Assembly (NCBI GenBank): GCA_051453625.1
Contig: JBOZIK010000001.1
Location: 122,445,093 to 122,466,690 of the forward strand
Reading direction: 5' to 3'
DNA length: 21,598 nucleotides
From: Welwitschia mirabilis
Taxonomy: Eukaryota > Gnetophyta > Gnetopsida > Welwitschiales
Part shown: positions 1 through 9,421 of the stretch, in pieces
Layout: every line of letters starts with the position of its first letter
Numbering within the stretch: position 1 is the stretch's first letter
Notes under the pieces: model-generated
Told to the model about the DNA's origin: nothing
Seen by the model: the letters and a program-made list of their open reading frames with translations, nothing else
Database searches by the model: none
Made by a program: the position numbers and the translations under genes

Positions 1-992
1 TGGCCTTCATCTTGTTGGGTGTTTGGCATCTCTACAACACAATTTACAACTACGTTCGGGCGCCATGGGACTTCCAAACCAGGCCTTGGTTTCCAATACT
101 TCCGAAGCGAACGGACGCTGGCTCGGTGCAGGGGTGGCGGAGCTTCTGCGCGAGGTACGGCGAGCTGATGGCAATCATGGCCGGCTCGTGTATGTCCATA
201 GCTGCTGAGCTGTTCATCGGGCCAGCGAAACACCAGCCTTTGGATGACGACTGGAGCATCCCCTCCTACCATCTCAACAACTTCGAGCACTCAACCATCT
301 CCTTCTTCTTCCTGCTCTACGCCGCGATAGCCATGTGGGTAGACGCCAGCTTGGCTCGGAAGGGCCGGCACGGGGGGCCGCGCCTGGTGCCGCAAGGTAG
401 CGTGCACATGGCGGCGGCAGCGGCCCTCGTGACGGAGTACGTGATGTTCCACGAGCACAGCGCGGACCACATGGGTCTCGAGGGTCACTATCACGCCCTC
501 CTGCAGTGGCTTGTGCTCGCCACGCTGGCCGCCACGTTGCTCGAAATCGCTTTTCCGGCAGCGTTTTATTTGCCGTGCGTCCGTTCGATGGGGCTGCTGT
601 TCCAGGGCATCTGGTTCGTTCATATGGGGCTAGTGCTGTGGGTGCCGGCGCTCGTCCCCAAGGGTTGCGCCATGCGCCGCGTTGACGGCCACGATCAGGT
701 TTTCTGTGACGATCAACGGTCACTGATGCGAGCCAACGCGCTCGCCAACCTCTGCTTTTGCTGGTACTTCGCGGGAATCCTCGTGCTGTTCGCAGCCACC
801 TTTTCGCGCATGCGAATAAGGTTTGCGGCGGCGGATTACGTTGCAATTGACAGAAAGGGAGACGAAGCGGCGGCTGGCGATTTGGAGTTAGGGAAGTTGG
901 AAGAGGAGGAGTCCGGGTCTGAGCGAAGTGCAATGGACGACGCGGAGGCGCTGCGGTCGCAGCAGCGCATGGCGGTGGGGCTGCTGAGGTAG
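1..992 (+). CDS. DUF716 / TMEM45-like multi-pass membrane protein, 3' part
   Basis: The reading frame is open from the first base (A-F-I-L-L-G-V-W-H-L-Y-N-T-I) to a TAG at 990-992. The true start therefore lies upstream, probably about 10-20 residues away judging from related plant proteins. About 329 codons are visible without an intron. Counting from the L-G-V-W motif, likely membrane helices are residues 2-15 (partial), 49-70, 94-114, 129-147, 160-182, 192-212 and 240-264, followed by an acidic, Glu-rich tail (about 283-326). The family hallmark is the His-rich stretch HSADHMGLEGHYHALLQ (149-165); the NTIYNY start is also typical. DUF716 proteins are seven-helix membrane proteins related to animal TMEM45; plant members have been linked to virus or stress responses, but their biochemical role is unknown. 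The coding sequence is GC-rich while everything downstream is AT-rich. No pseudogene sign is visible. Family assignment is confident; function is not. Confidence 0.88.
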   Translation, partial: AFILLGVWHLYNTIYNYVRAPWDFQTRPWFPILPKRTDAGSVQGWRSFCARYGELMAIMAGSCMSIAAELFIGPAKHQPLDDDWSIPSYHLNNFEHSTISFFFLLYAAIAMWVDASLARKGRHGGPRLVPQGSVHMAAAAALVTEYVMFHEHSADHMGLEGHYHALLQWLVLATLAATLLEIAFPAAFYLPCVRSMGLLFQGIWFVHMGLVLWVPALVPKGCAMRRVDGHDQVFCDDQRSLMRANALANLCFCWYFAGILVLFAATFSRMRIRFAAADYVAIDRKGDEAAAGDLELGKLEEEESGSERSAMDDAEALRSQQRMAVGLLR

Positions 993-1330
993 GGCGCAAT
1001 GGCTGGAGCCGTGGCGAGGTTTCGAGCAATTGCTTTGTAAAGTCTCTGGATGTTCGCGTCGTTAGCCGGTATGTGCGTAGGATGGTGTAGTGAGTCTTTT
1101 GTTCGGTTTGCAATTGTAATTACCTCGGATGGCGGACTCGCTTTTGATTATGCAAGGCGAGGAGGGGAGAATGTTCGCCCTTGGTTTTACGTTCTAATTC
1201 TTTTTTAATCTTTAACGATTTGCTACGTCAGACGTGCCTGCAACGTGGATGACACGTCATGTGTAGAGTCGATGTGTATATGCTGTGTCTACGTTACAAG
1301 CCAATAAAGAACTTTGCTTTTTGATTTTTC
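993..1330 (+). other. 3' UTR of the DUF716 gene
   Basis: Non-coding sequence follows the stop codon, and base composition falls steadily from GC-rich to AT-rich. It contains an AATAAA at 1303-1308, so cleavage would be expected shortly after about 1320. A near-palindrome with an ACGT core (TGACACGTCA, about 1249-1258) resembles a bZIP site but lies downstream of the gene. The UTR end is inferred, not seen. Confidence 0.6.
1303..1308 (+). terminator. Polyadenylation signal AATAAA
   Basis: A perfect AATAAA hexamer lies 311 bases after the DUF716 stop codon and is followed by a T-rich stretch. This fits a near-upstream polyadenylation element. Plant signals are loose and the region is AT-rich, so a chance match is possible. 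Confidence 0.6.
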
Positions 1331-2524
1331 GGAAAGAGAGAACTCTTTGGGTAATAATTTAGATTAAGGTGGGCCATTCCACCTGGGTTTACCAGAACGC
1401 AAATCAAGTTGCAGTGAAGCAATTATGCATTCCAAATAAGATGAAAACATGGTTCTCTTTTCTTTAGTTTTTTAGGATCATAATAGAACATTAAATCAAA
1501 AGTAGGTAGGTCCATCTAATATAATATTGATTAGGTAGAAATTTCAGAGCCCTCTGTCATGTTTGAGATGAAACCTTAGAATCTGTATTTGAAGATTACT
1601 ATGGGGGTAAGGTTAGTTTTGCATTCAACATCTCTAAAGATGTTCGTCCTACATCCCAGCTTCAAATGCTATGTATAAGGAAACAAACAAAAAGTACAAA
1701 AATTCACAAACAAAAGTATGATGCAAGATAGCATAACACTAACATGAAAGTTGACATGCATTACTTGTTAAATCAGATATTTGAAGTCAAGTACATGACA
1801 GTTGTTTTGAAAATAAATAAATAAAAGACCTTTTTGTTGTACATTTGTATTTATGAATATATTCAAAGAATGAATAAAACTTGTTCACAAGTAATCACCT
1901 TCATCCGATATACTCAAGCAAGTATGACTCATAAAGCTACTTACAAATGTCCCAATAAGGGAAAAAGGATTGGATCACTATGTTAAATATTCTCAATAGT
2001 ATATCTCTACATGTGTAGCTTTATGTCTTTAAGATAAAATCAATGATTCACCATTTTGTGATCATTGTCAAGCTAAAAAAGATACTCAAAATCATTGTCA
2101 AGTTAAAGAAGATACTCAAAATCATAGGATTCTCACATGTTTAAGAGGATTATTCTTGTTATTGTTGCGTGACCGTATATAATATCAATTATTTTTTTTT
2201 ATTTTTAGTAATCTAAAAGACATAGTGAACTCCTTGTTAGGTTGTTGCTATGAAGAATCTCCTTTCATTCTCCTTTCTTTCTTATACTATTTTTTGCCAA
2301 GCTTGTTAACTTCTTTAATTTTTCTCGGTTCATTAATTTTCATGGGATTTCAAAAGAATACCATTTAGATGAATGCCTAATAAAAGCTACACTAGTTTAT
2401 AGTAGTGATGTAAGATATATCAATGTCTATAATTGCATATTTTAACAAAAATTATCAACACCAATAATGCTTATTAAATAACATTTGTTGCGGGCTTACA
2501 CCTAAGTTGCTCATTCATTTACCT
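1331..2524. other. AT-rich intergenic DNA, no gene seen
   Basis: No open frame of note and no recognisable protein or RNA remnant on either strand. It may include the outer part of the 3' LTR of the copia remnant that follows, since the LTR edge here could not be fixed. The only structure noted is a 30-bp tandem duplication at 2061-2120. Confidence 0.6.
2061..2120. repeat. 30-bp tandem duplication, two units
   Basis: Units 2061-2090 and 2091-2120 both read ATCATTGTCAAG, then CTAAAAAA or TTAAAGAA, then GATACTCAAA. They differ at two positions, which suggests a small, fairly recent duplication. No function is implied. Confidence 0.85.
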
Positions 2525-2720
2525 TTTCTTAGAGACCTTGTTGCTAATGACACTTCATTTTGTAACTACTTTTTGTTAATTTAATTAATGAAGGTTTTCT
2601 TAAGTTAAGTTCCATGTATGAAAGTTTTGGTCCCTTGTCCAGGTTTTATGAATTGGTTGTTTCTTCATTATTAAGTTAGTTTTGTTTGTGGGATTAGATA
2701 GAACTTCTAGCATTTCAACC
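2525..2720 (-). repeat. Probable 3' LTR of element A
   Basis: This stretch aligns collinearly with 7755-7974. Shared blocks include GACACTTCATTTTGTAAC against the matching copy, and TTCCATGTATGAAAGTTTTG against TTTCATGTACAAAAGTTCTA, followed by a shared TTTATGA-TTG-TTGTTT segment. The right edge (CAACC at 2716-2720) corresponds to the TGTTG-type start seen at the other repeat. The preceding purine-rich TTGAGAGGC (minus strand) is a weak polypurine tract. Identity is only moderate, and the left edge is uncertain and may lie further left. Confidence 0.5.
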
Positions 2721-2759
2721 TTAGCCTCTCAATTCATCAATCTAGATTTTTCATCTTTA

Positions 2760-3235
2760 GTATCAATTTGTAGTTTGTTACGAAGATGTAGTTGCATTTG
2801 GCTAAAGTTTTTTTTTAGTCCATCTATACTCTATTATTAAGCTGGAATATATTTAGATTTCAAAAGTCCTCCTTCACACAGTTACCTAGTTGTAAAAAAA
2901 ATTACACTTTTATGTTTTATCCTTTCATTGGACTCTAGATTTTTTTATTAGTTTTATCACACTTTTCTTATCATAAATTAGTTTGAAAGGTGGTTGAACA
3001 TTTTCTTTGAGACCTTAAAAAAGTTGATTAATCCATTTTAGTTCCATGCACAAAGTTTTAGCTATAAATTATTTAGCTTCTATGGATGATAATACTATTG
3101 TGTTCTACTTTTGACTCAATCATGAGATTGTAAGGCCATGTAAGTAAACTACACATCCCATGGTTGATGCAACATCATTTGATCCTGCCTAATTTGCATT
3201 AAAAAATCCTCTTAGTTTTTCATCCGTTGTTTGGA
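2760..3235 (-). pseudogene. Copia RNase H remnant
   Basis: The minus-strand translation contains NAN-AGSNDVASTMGCVVY, then LHGLTIS-LSQK, then IVLSSIEAK and CMELKWINQLF. These match the copia RNase H pattern DADWAGD..DRRST-G...SW.SKKQ...LSSTEAEY. Further on come LIYDKKSVIKLIK (matching the DNQSAI motif) and YIFVTNYKL near the end of the polyprotein. Stop codons replace several conserved tryptophans and other residues. In the intact enzyme this domain removes RNA from RNA-DNA hybrids during reverse transcription. It is the last coding domain before the 3' LTR, as expected. Confidence 0.85.
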
Positions 3236-3539
3236 ATTTGAGTCCTAATTTTTTGCTTCTAACCATATGTTTCCCTATGTTTAATGCCAAATTGTAGCAC
3301 GTTTTTGTTGTTGGACGTATGAATCACGTTATCTATTTACAACATAAGTTATGTCAGGTTTCATGTGGGCCAAGTAAATTAACTTTCTAAACAATTGTTA
3401 ATATAGTTTCATATTGTATGATTCTAAGTCTTCAAGTTCTAGTCTCACTCTATATCCATTAGATTACTTCTTAATGTGCATTCTTCTGAAGTGTATGCCT
3501 TTATTATTTTTGTGGGAGATTCTTTTCTTTTCCTACTTT

Positions 3540-4270
3540 CTTCTTTATTCATGATTTTGAATCCTAAAAAGTACTTAAAAAATCCTATCCAATATTTCAA
3601 ATTTTTGTCCAGCCATTCTTTACCCTTTTAATTTAAGCTTTACATATCCCATGATAATAATATCATCTATGTAGAGTAGTAATATAATTGCTTAATAGTT
3701 TTTCTTAAATGATTTTACATATAGGTTTGATTTTAAATGTGATTTATTGAAGGCTATTTCTTTTACGTATATATTAATTTCTTGATACTCTGATCTTGAT
3801 AGTCATTTTAAGCCATATAAGGAGCTTATAAATTTGCAAACTTTATTTTCTTGTTTTTTAACCTCAAAACCTTCTGATTGTATAATTTATATTTATGGCT
3901 TTAAGGTTCTATTTAAGAAAGATGACTTCGCATGCATTTATAATAGATTCCATTTGTAATTCTTGGCTAATGTTAATGGAATTATGATTGTTTTGATCTT
4001 TGTGGTTAGAGAAAAGTCTTTGTGAAATAAACATTCCTTATGGGCATATCCTTTAACTAAAAGCCTCACTTTCTAGTTCTTTATGGTTCTATCTTGGTTC
4101 TATTTGATTTTGGATATTCATTTGATTTTGATGGTTTTTTATTAATTTGGACCAGCGTTTGGGTTTTACTGTTGATTAGCATGTTATATTTTGCTTTCAT
4201 TGATTCTTTCTATCTCATATAATTTAGGGTTTCTTCAATGTTTTCTAGTTCAATTTCTACTTATGCAATG
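3540..4270 (-). pseudogene. Copia reverse transcriptase remnant
   Basis: In order on the minus strand: KGYAHKE (copia usually GY.Q.EG), KIKTIIIPLTLAKNYKWN, KSSFLNRTLK (matching the DVKSAFLNG motif), QSEGFEVK, NKVCKFISSLYGLK (matching the LYGLKQ motif), IILLLYIDDIIIMG with the catalytic YIDD at 3662-3673, and FKYFLGFKI (matching the L...YFLG motif). This is an almost complete copia reverse transcriptase carrying scattered stops and frameshifts. The enzyme normally copies element RNA into DNA inside the virus-like particle. Two of the three catalytic aspartates are visible in YIDD, but no single frame is open. Confidence 0.9.
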
Positions 4271-4409
4271 AATGCAATGATGTATATTGTCATTTTGGTT
4301 TTGTCTCCTTGAGCCATTCTTTTTTCTTCTCAGTTTAGTTGATTCATTGCAGAATGTTTTTAGGATGGATATGTAGCTAGATGAATTAGTTTTGCTTTAT
4401 CTTATTATA

Positions 4410-4509
4410 NNNNNNNNNNNNNNNNNNNNNNNNNNNNNNNNNNNNNNNNNNNNNNNNNNNNNNNNNNNNNNNNNNNNNNNNNNNNNNNNNNNNNNNNNNN
4501 NNNNNNNNN
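4410..4509. other. Assembly gap, 100 N
   Basis: The 30-31 bases before the gap (ending CTTATTATA) are repeated immediately after it (4510-4540). This suggests two contig ends that overlap rather than missing sequence. Confidence 0.9.
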
Positions 4510-4970
4510 AGATGAATTAGTTTTGCTTTATCTTATTATAGTTCCATCTATTTCAAAAATTTTTCATTTTGAGGTTCGTTTTCTTCTATTGTCTGTCATG
4601 ATTGGCTTAGACCTTGTCTTGTTTTTGCAAGCTATTCAAGTGATATCATAGAATCTTGACTAGGTTCCAATTTATTTTCATTATTCTTCAAGACTAATGA
4701 CAATCTTATGAAGGCTAATTTATTATCTTTCAAGGTCAGATTCTCTTCATCAAAAGTTATATCTTTTGAAATTGCAATCATCCTTTATTTTAATTTTCAT
4801 ACTTAATAGTCTTTGATCACTAATTGTATTTGAGTAATAGTCCAATTGTGGATTTATTATCCAACTTTCTTCTTTATTGTTAAGGGATATGCATATAGCA
4901 TTTACAACTAAAGGTTCTTAAATGTTTAATATACTTTTGTCTAATCTTCTAATTAAAACATGATTATAAA

Positions 4971-5630
4971 NNNNNNNNNNNNNNNNNNNNNNNNNNNNNN
5001 NNNNNNNNNNNNNNNNNNNNNNNNNNNNNNNNNNNNNNNNNNNNNNNNNNNNNNNNNNNNNNNNNNNNNNNNNNNNNNNNNNNNNNNNNNNNNNNNNNNN
5101 NNNNNNNNNNNNNNNNNNNNNNNNNNNNNNNNNNNNNNNNNNNNNNNNNNNNNNNNNNNNNNNNNNNNNNNNNNNNNNNNNNNNNNNNNNNNNNNNNNNN
5201 NNNNNNNNNNNNNNNNNNNNNNNNNNNNNNNNNNNNNNNNNNNNNNNNNNNNNNNNNNNNNNNNNNNNNNNNNNNNNNNNNNNNNNNNNNNNNNNNNNNN
5301 NNNNNNNNNNNNNNNNNNNNNNNNNNNNNNNNNNNNNNNNNNNNNNNNNNNNNNNNNNNNNNNNNNNNNNNNNNNNNNNNNNNNNNNNNNNNNNNNNNNN
5401 NNNNNNNNNNNNNNNNNNNNNNNNNNNNNNNNNNNNNNNNNNNNNNNNNNNNNNNNNNNNNNNNNNNNNNNNNNNNNNNNNNNNNNNNNNNNNNNNNNNN
5501 NNNNNNNNNNNNNNNNNNNNNNNNNNNNNNNNNNNNNNNNNNNNNNNNNNNNNNNNNNNNNNNNNNNNNNNNNNNNNNNNNNNNNNNNNNNNNNNNNNNN
5601 NNNNNNNNNNNNNNNNNNNNNNNNNNNNNN
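4971..5630. other. Assembly gap, 660 N
   Basis: The bases just before the gap (4925-4970) and just after it (5631-5676) are near copies, sharing TTAATATACTTTT and CTTCTAATTAAAACAT. Both represent the same point of the copia integrase C-terminal region, so the true gap may be zero or negative. Confidence 0.9.
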
Positions 5631-5639
5631 TTAATATAC

Positions 5640-6270
5640 TTTTATCTAAACTTCTAATTAAAACATTATTCTAAATTAGTACTAATGTAGTTGTGGCTTC
5701 TATCTAATGTTTCCTAGGGACATTTATTCCATAAATTATGGGACAATTCATGATAGTTTAGTTTTTCCTTTATACTACTTTGTTTTTTTGGGTGTAAAGA
5801 ATAGTAAATTTATGCTAGCTAGGTTTCTACTTTCTTTAATTCTTCTTCGAGTTTTTGAATTATATATCCTACGCCTCCATTAGTTTAGGTCTTTTTAATT
5901 AATTTCTAGACAATTCTTCCATTATGAATTTAAAGATTTAAAATGCATTTATAGCTTGTGATTTTCTTAGAAAATATACCAAGGTGATTTTGGTATGTTA
6001 ATTTATGAATGTTAGAATATATTATTGTCCTTTGAAATATGGTGTGAATATAGGTCTACATATACTATTATGAATTAATTCTACTTTATTTTCAACCCTC
6101 CCCTTCTCTCTAGGAACTCAGAGTGCTAATTTCTTATGTATCTTTTCCATTTGATAAGATCCATAACCTAAATTTCAGATGTTACTATTAATGCATATTA
6201 GTTCATTAAATATGTCTGACAATGTTTGTGGCATTTCAAAATTAAGATGTTGTAATCTTTGATGCATTTT
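5640..6270 (-). pseudogene. Copia GAG-pre-integrase and integrase core remnant
   Basis: On the minus strand, HQRLQHLNFEMPQTLSD (about 6215-6265) matches the GAG-pre-integrase signature WH.RLGHLN. It is followed by QMEKIHKKLAL and VPREKG, the region that leads into the rve core. ELIHNSICRPIFTPYFKG and YILTFIN-HTKITLVYFLRK correspond to the first catalytic aspartate block (HTDICGP...) and FIDD.SR..WVYFLK. Further on, HKFTILYTQKNKVV-RKN-TIM corresponds to the ..YTPQQNG...RKNRT motif. The intact enzyme inserts element DNA into the host chromosome. Several catalytic positions are altered or interrupted by stops, so it cannot function. Confidence 0.88.
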
Positions 6271-6589
6271 GTTAGTTCTAAATTACTTGCGTTGATTCCT
6301 ATTCAATAATATTCATGTGAAATAAAGAATATAGGATGTCTTATTGTTTTGTTTCTTTGATCATTCCTCGTCTTTATACTTTCTATTATGTGGATGAAAT
6401 AGAACTTCAAATCCATCTCTAAATAGCATCATTACAAAAATAAGACTCATGGTGAAATCTGATAGAGACAAAACTTCTTTGAGTATCATTTCTAGAAATT
6501 CTATTTAATGATTCTTGCTACTAACATAGCTCTATCTCTAATAACTACATGATTTTAATGATCATTGGATCATGGATTCTTAGAACACA

Positions 6590-6645
6590 TTTACTTCTAG
6601 TCATGTAATTAGATGCCCCAAAATTAATAAAATAGTGGTGTTTCA
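6590..6645 (-). pseudogene. Copia aspartic protease motif remnant
   Basis: The minus strand reads YFINFGASNYMTRSKCVL, which aligns with the copia protease active-site region W.DSGASNHMT. The catalytic aspartate is replaced by asparagine (NFGAS instead of DSGAS). It lies between the gag region and the integrase, the normal position. Confidence 0.8.
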
Positions 6646-7754
6646 TGTCATGTGTTGATAGGGCCAAGAATTCTTGTATTACTTTGGATGCTTTTATTAC
6701 TATGATTCCAGATAACTACTCCTCTTTTTACAATTTGTTATTAGGATTTTTTTAGACTATTATCATTTTTTAGTTCCATGAAATCCCTTCTTCTTATAAA
6801 CTTTGCACTAGATTTTTATTCTATGATTTTTTCATGTCTAGGTTTTTTCTATTTCCATTTTTTTAACTACTAATCCTAGTTTTAGTTCTTCCTTTTTCTC
6901 ACCTCGAATTTTACTAATTTTTATAATTATTTGGCAAAAATAATTTCTAGGTTGTGGATATATGGATAACTTGATAAATATTCTTGAATGCATTGTATTT
7001 ACTTAGAAATGCATTGAACATCAAAGATCTAAACATTTCTTTATTTCCCTAGATTTGTTATTACTTGTAGTTATGTCATGATTGATACTCCTCCTTGTTA
7101 TAATTGTGATAGTATGTAATCATTTATCATCTATAAACTGAATAATTGTCTATAATGACATGATCTTTTCTTTATTTTTTACAATAAAATTTTGTAACAA
7201 AAAAGACCATATTTCTTTAATAGACTGTGGTTTCAAAATCATTGACGAAGTATCTTTGCTTATGTTGATCTCTAGGATTATATACATAAATGGTTATTTT
7301 TCATCTAAATGTTGCTTCTTTGGTTTTGATATGAAATTCATCAACCTAGATCCTTTTAGGAATCTACTTACTCTAAGTTTTCATAGTGTATAATTATTAT
7401 ATGTGAGGGTTTGATTTTTCGGAAGATCTATAGCTATAAGAAAAGTGTTTTATCATGAAACAAGTGGCATGGATACGTTGATTTTTCTTTTTATTACAAG
7501 TGTTTATGTAACTATTAATTGTGTGTTTGATTTTAAGTCCCATAGAACTCATCTATTCCTCATTTATATCAAACTCATATGCTTCACTAGGATCTAATAA
7601 CATGTTGTTTGTTCTATATTATTAAGGATCTTCATATGAGTAAGATTTTGGCGAAAATGGAAGTGAATAAAAAGAATACTTCTAACGAATAAATGTTTTA
7701 TTAAGTATCCATCAAAGTACCTAATTTACAAGATTAGTTTTAACTTGTTTATAG
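6646..7754 (-). pseudogene. Probable copia gag region, very degenerate
   Basis: By position this should hold gag and any leader between the 5' LTR and the protease. I see only a basic, Lys/Arg-rich patch and a decayed possible zinc-knuckle neighbourhood (about 6770-6830, minus strand), with no convincing C-x2-C-x4-H-x4-C. No primer site matching TGGTATCAGAGC was found next to the 5' LTR. The 77-codon plus-strand frame at 7160-7393 is judged a chance frame. Confidence 0.4.
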
Positions 7755-7974
7755 ACTCCTGTAGGTGACTCTTCATTGTAGAGTCACAGCCTTTGTAATT
7801 ATTTTTTATTACTTTAATTAGAAATAATTTGTTAATTTATATTCTGTGGACAGAAATAGGGGTTTCATGTACAAAAGTTCTAGTTCCATATCCAACTTTA
7901 TGACTTGATTGTTTTTTTCGTAGTAAGTTGGTTCCATTTGTGAAATTATGACAAAATTGCCAACATGTTCAACA
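7755..7974 (-). repeat. Probable 5' LTR of element A
   Basis: It aligns with 2525-2720 in the same orientation. The outer edge reads, on the minus strand, TGTTGAACATGTTGGCAATT starting at 7974, a typical TGTTG LTR start. It includes CTCTTCATTGTAGAGTCACA, a short hairpin that the other copy lacks. The inner edge is not defined. Confidence 0.5.
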
Positions 7975-9314
7975 CCACTGTGTAGAAGGTAATCACGTAT
8001 AAGAAAAGTTAGAAATCATTGCTATCCTTGCATGTATTTCATTTTTCATAACATAGACTTATGATATCCTTAATATAAGTTATGAATGATTGATCTACTC
8101 CTAAAATTGAGTATAGCAAGAAATAATAGTGAAAAATAACCTTGCGAAAATGCCTTTAACATAGATTTCTTATAATTGTAATAGTATATTCCACTAAATT
8201 TACTTGTTTTAATAATTACTGTTTAAACTTTTTATTTATTTTATTTGAATTATTTCTTTGGTTCTAATTTTTTCTAAACAACATCAAGTATGATCTTTGT
8301 TGTGTAGCATAGATCATAACATTAGGCCATAGTATCTTTAGCATGATATTATACCTTGTCCTACTTTTTATTATTTTGTCTTCCTACTTTTTGTGCTTTT
8401 AGAACTTGATGGAGGTTTATGACATCTTTCTTAGGAGTTTTTGCATGAGCTTTAAACACCTTAAGAAAAACCTACATAGCAGGAAAAAGAGAAAACTAAG
8501 TTTCTTAGTTTTTTCCCTTTTTAGTTTCTATGCTTATTAAATTCTTTTCCCTTACAACGTTGTAGTAGCATCGATAATTCATATTAAATAAAATTTTGGT
8601 ATCGTTTTTAATATGAAAAGTTTTATTGCCCTAGAAGGATGCATGGACAAGAATAGAAATCATTTCCTTGTTGGTTGGCAAGTTATTTTGAGATATTTTA
8701 GCTTAGTATACAATTAAACAAAAATGTAAAATTTGAAACCCAAAAACAAAGCATTTATAATTTTAGCAAGATATCTTTAAATCGTGTAATAAGATGCAAT
8801 ATCCCGCTTTGATGATTGATGCTATTGCCTTTATATATGTTAACTAGTGCAATAAAGTTCCATGGTGAGGTTAAACTATATACAAAGTAAACCCCAACTT
8901 AATTCATATAAGTGAAATAGTATTATAGCATACGACTATGTCTTTTTTTTACTATTTCTCTTTGCTGCATTTTGAAAAAAGACATTATAAAGCTTTACAC
9001 ATCTTACCACTCTCAAGAATTTAATGGAAGAAAGTTTATATGTTATTAGCCTTTAATATTAAAATTTTGCATGCATCATACTTTTGACTCATCTGGGGAT
9101 AAATCCACATAGCACTCATAGATATATGTACAAATTTTATATCAACATCTTAACATACATTTCATCTGAGGTTTGTGCCTTTTATTTGTATTAACTACGC
9201 ACGTGTTTTAATAGTCAGTGATACCTGATATGATTGCGCGTGAAATACCTAGACCTTCTGTTTGGCATTGGATCTGGTCCACGTTAGTAGAATATGAGAT
9301 GTGGATTGTCCATT
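7975..9314. other. AT-rich intergenic DNA, no gene seen
   Basis: I saw no coding remnant, tRNA or clear repeat here on either strand. Composition is strongly AT-rich with scattered poly-T and poly-A runs. Confidence 0.55.
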
Positions 9315-9409
9315 CCGACCTTAACTCAGTTGGCAGAGCGGAGGACTGTAGTGGGTAAACAAATCCCAGAGGGATCCTTAGGTCGCTGGTTCGATTCCGG
9401 CAGGTCGGA
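9315..9409 (+). tRNA. tRNA-Tyr (anticodon GTA) with a 22-nt intron
   Basis: The acceptor arms CCGACCT (9315-9321) and AGGTCGG (9402-9408) pair perfectly, and A73 is at 9409. The anticodon stem GAGGA/TCCTT flanks the loop C-T-GTA-G-A. The T-arm GCTGG-TTCGATT-CCGGC is intact. An intron at 9352-9373 interrupts the loop one base 3' of the anticodon, the canonical nuclear position; spliced length is 73. The intron contains a short TGGG/CCCA pair. The D-stem has A at position 10 (plants usually G), giving an A-C mismatch and weakening the A box (TAACTCAGTTGG); the B box GGTTCGATTCC is perfect. A TTTT at 9416-9419 can end pol III transcription. Nuclear tRNA-Tyr genes in plants normally carry an intron. 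Confidence 0.95.
9352..9373 (+). other. tRNA-Tyr intron
   Basis: These 22 nt follow G37 and precede A38. They are needed to restore a 7-nt anticodon loop and a normal 73-nt tRNA. Removal would be by the tRNA splicing endonuclease and ligase. Confidence 0.88.
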
Positions 9410-9421
9410 AATTGCTTTTGA

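Larger units (their letters stand above)
2525..7974 (-). mobile_element. Degenerate Ty1/copia LTR retrotransposon (element A)
   Basis: Reading the minus strand from high to low coordinates gives the copia order: gag (poorly preserved), protease (about 6600-6640), GAG-pre-integrase (about 6200-6265), integrase core (about 5640-6180), linker (4510-4970), reverse transcriptase (about 3540-4270) and RNase H (about 2760-3235). Integrase before reverse transcriptase separates copia from gypsy. All frames carry many stops and frameshifts, so the element is dead. It sits between two diverged direct repeats (2525-2720 and 7755-7974) that look like LTRs. Two N runs (4410-4509, 4971-5630) fall inside it. 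I found no clear primer binding site or target duplication, so outer limits are approximate. Confidence 0.85.

Noticed and set aside
274-1113. 279-codon minus-strand open frame opposite the DUF716 gene, and smaller frames at 23-208, 50-259 and 291-623
   Set aside because: They are shadows of a GC-rich coding region. The products are Pro/Arg/Ala-rich with no domain, while the plus-strand frame matches a known family.
1245-1262. ACGT-core palindrome resembling a bZIP promoter site
   Set aside because: It lies in the 3' region of the gene, with no gene start following within several kilobases, so a regulatory role is unsupported.
7160-7393. 77-codon plus-strand open frame
   Set aside because: It is AT-driven, lies inside the decayed copia gag region on the opposite strand and resembles no family.
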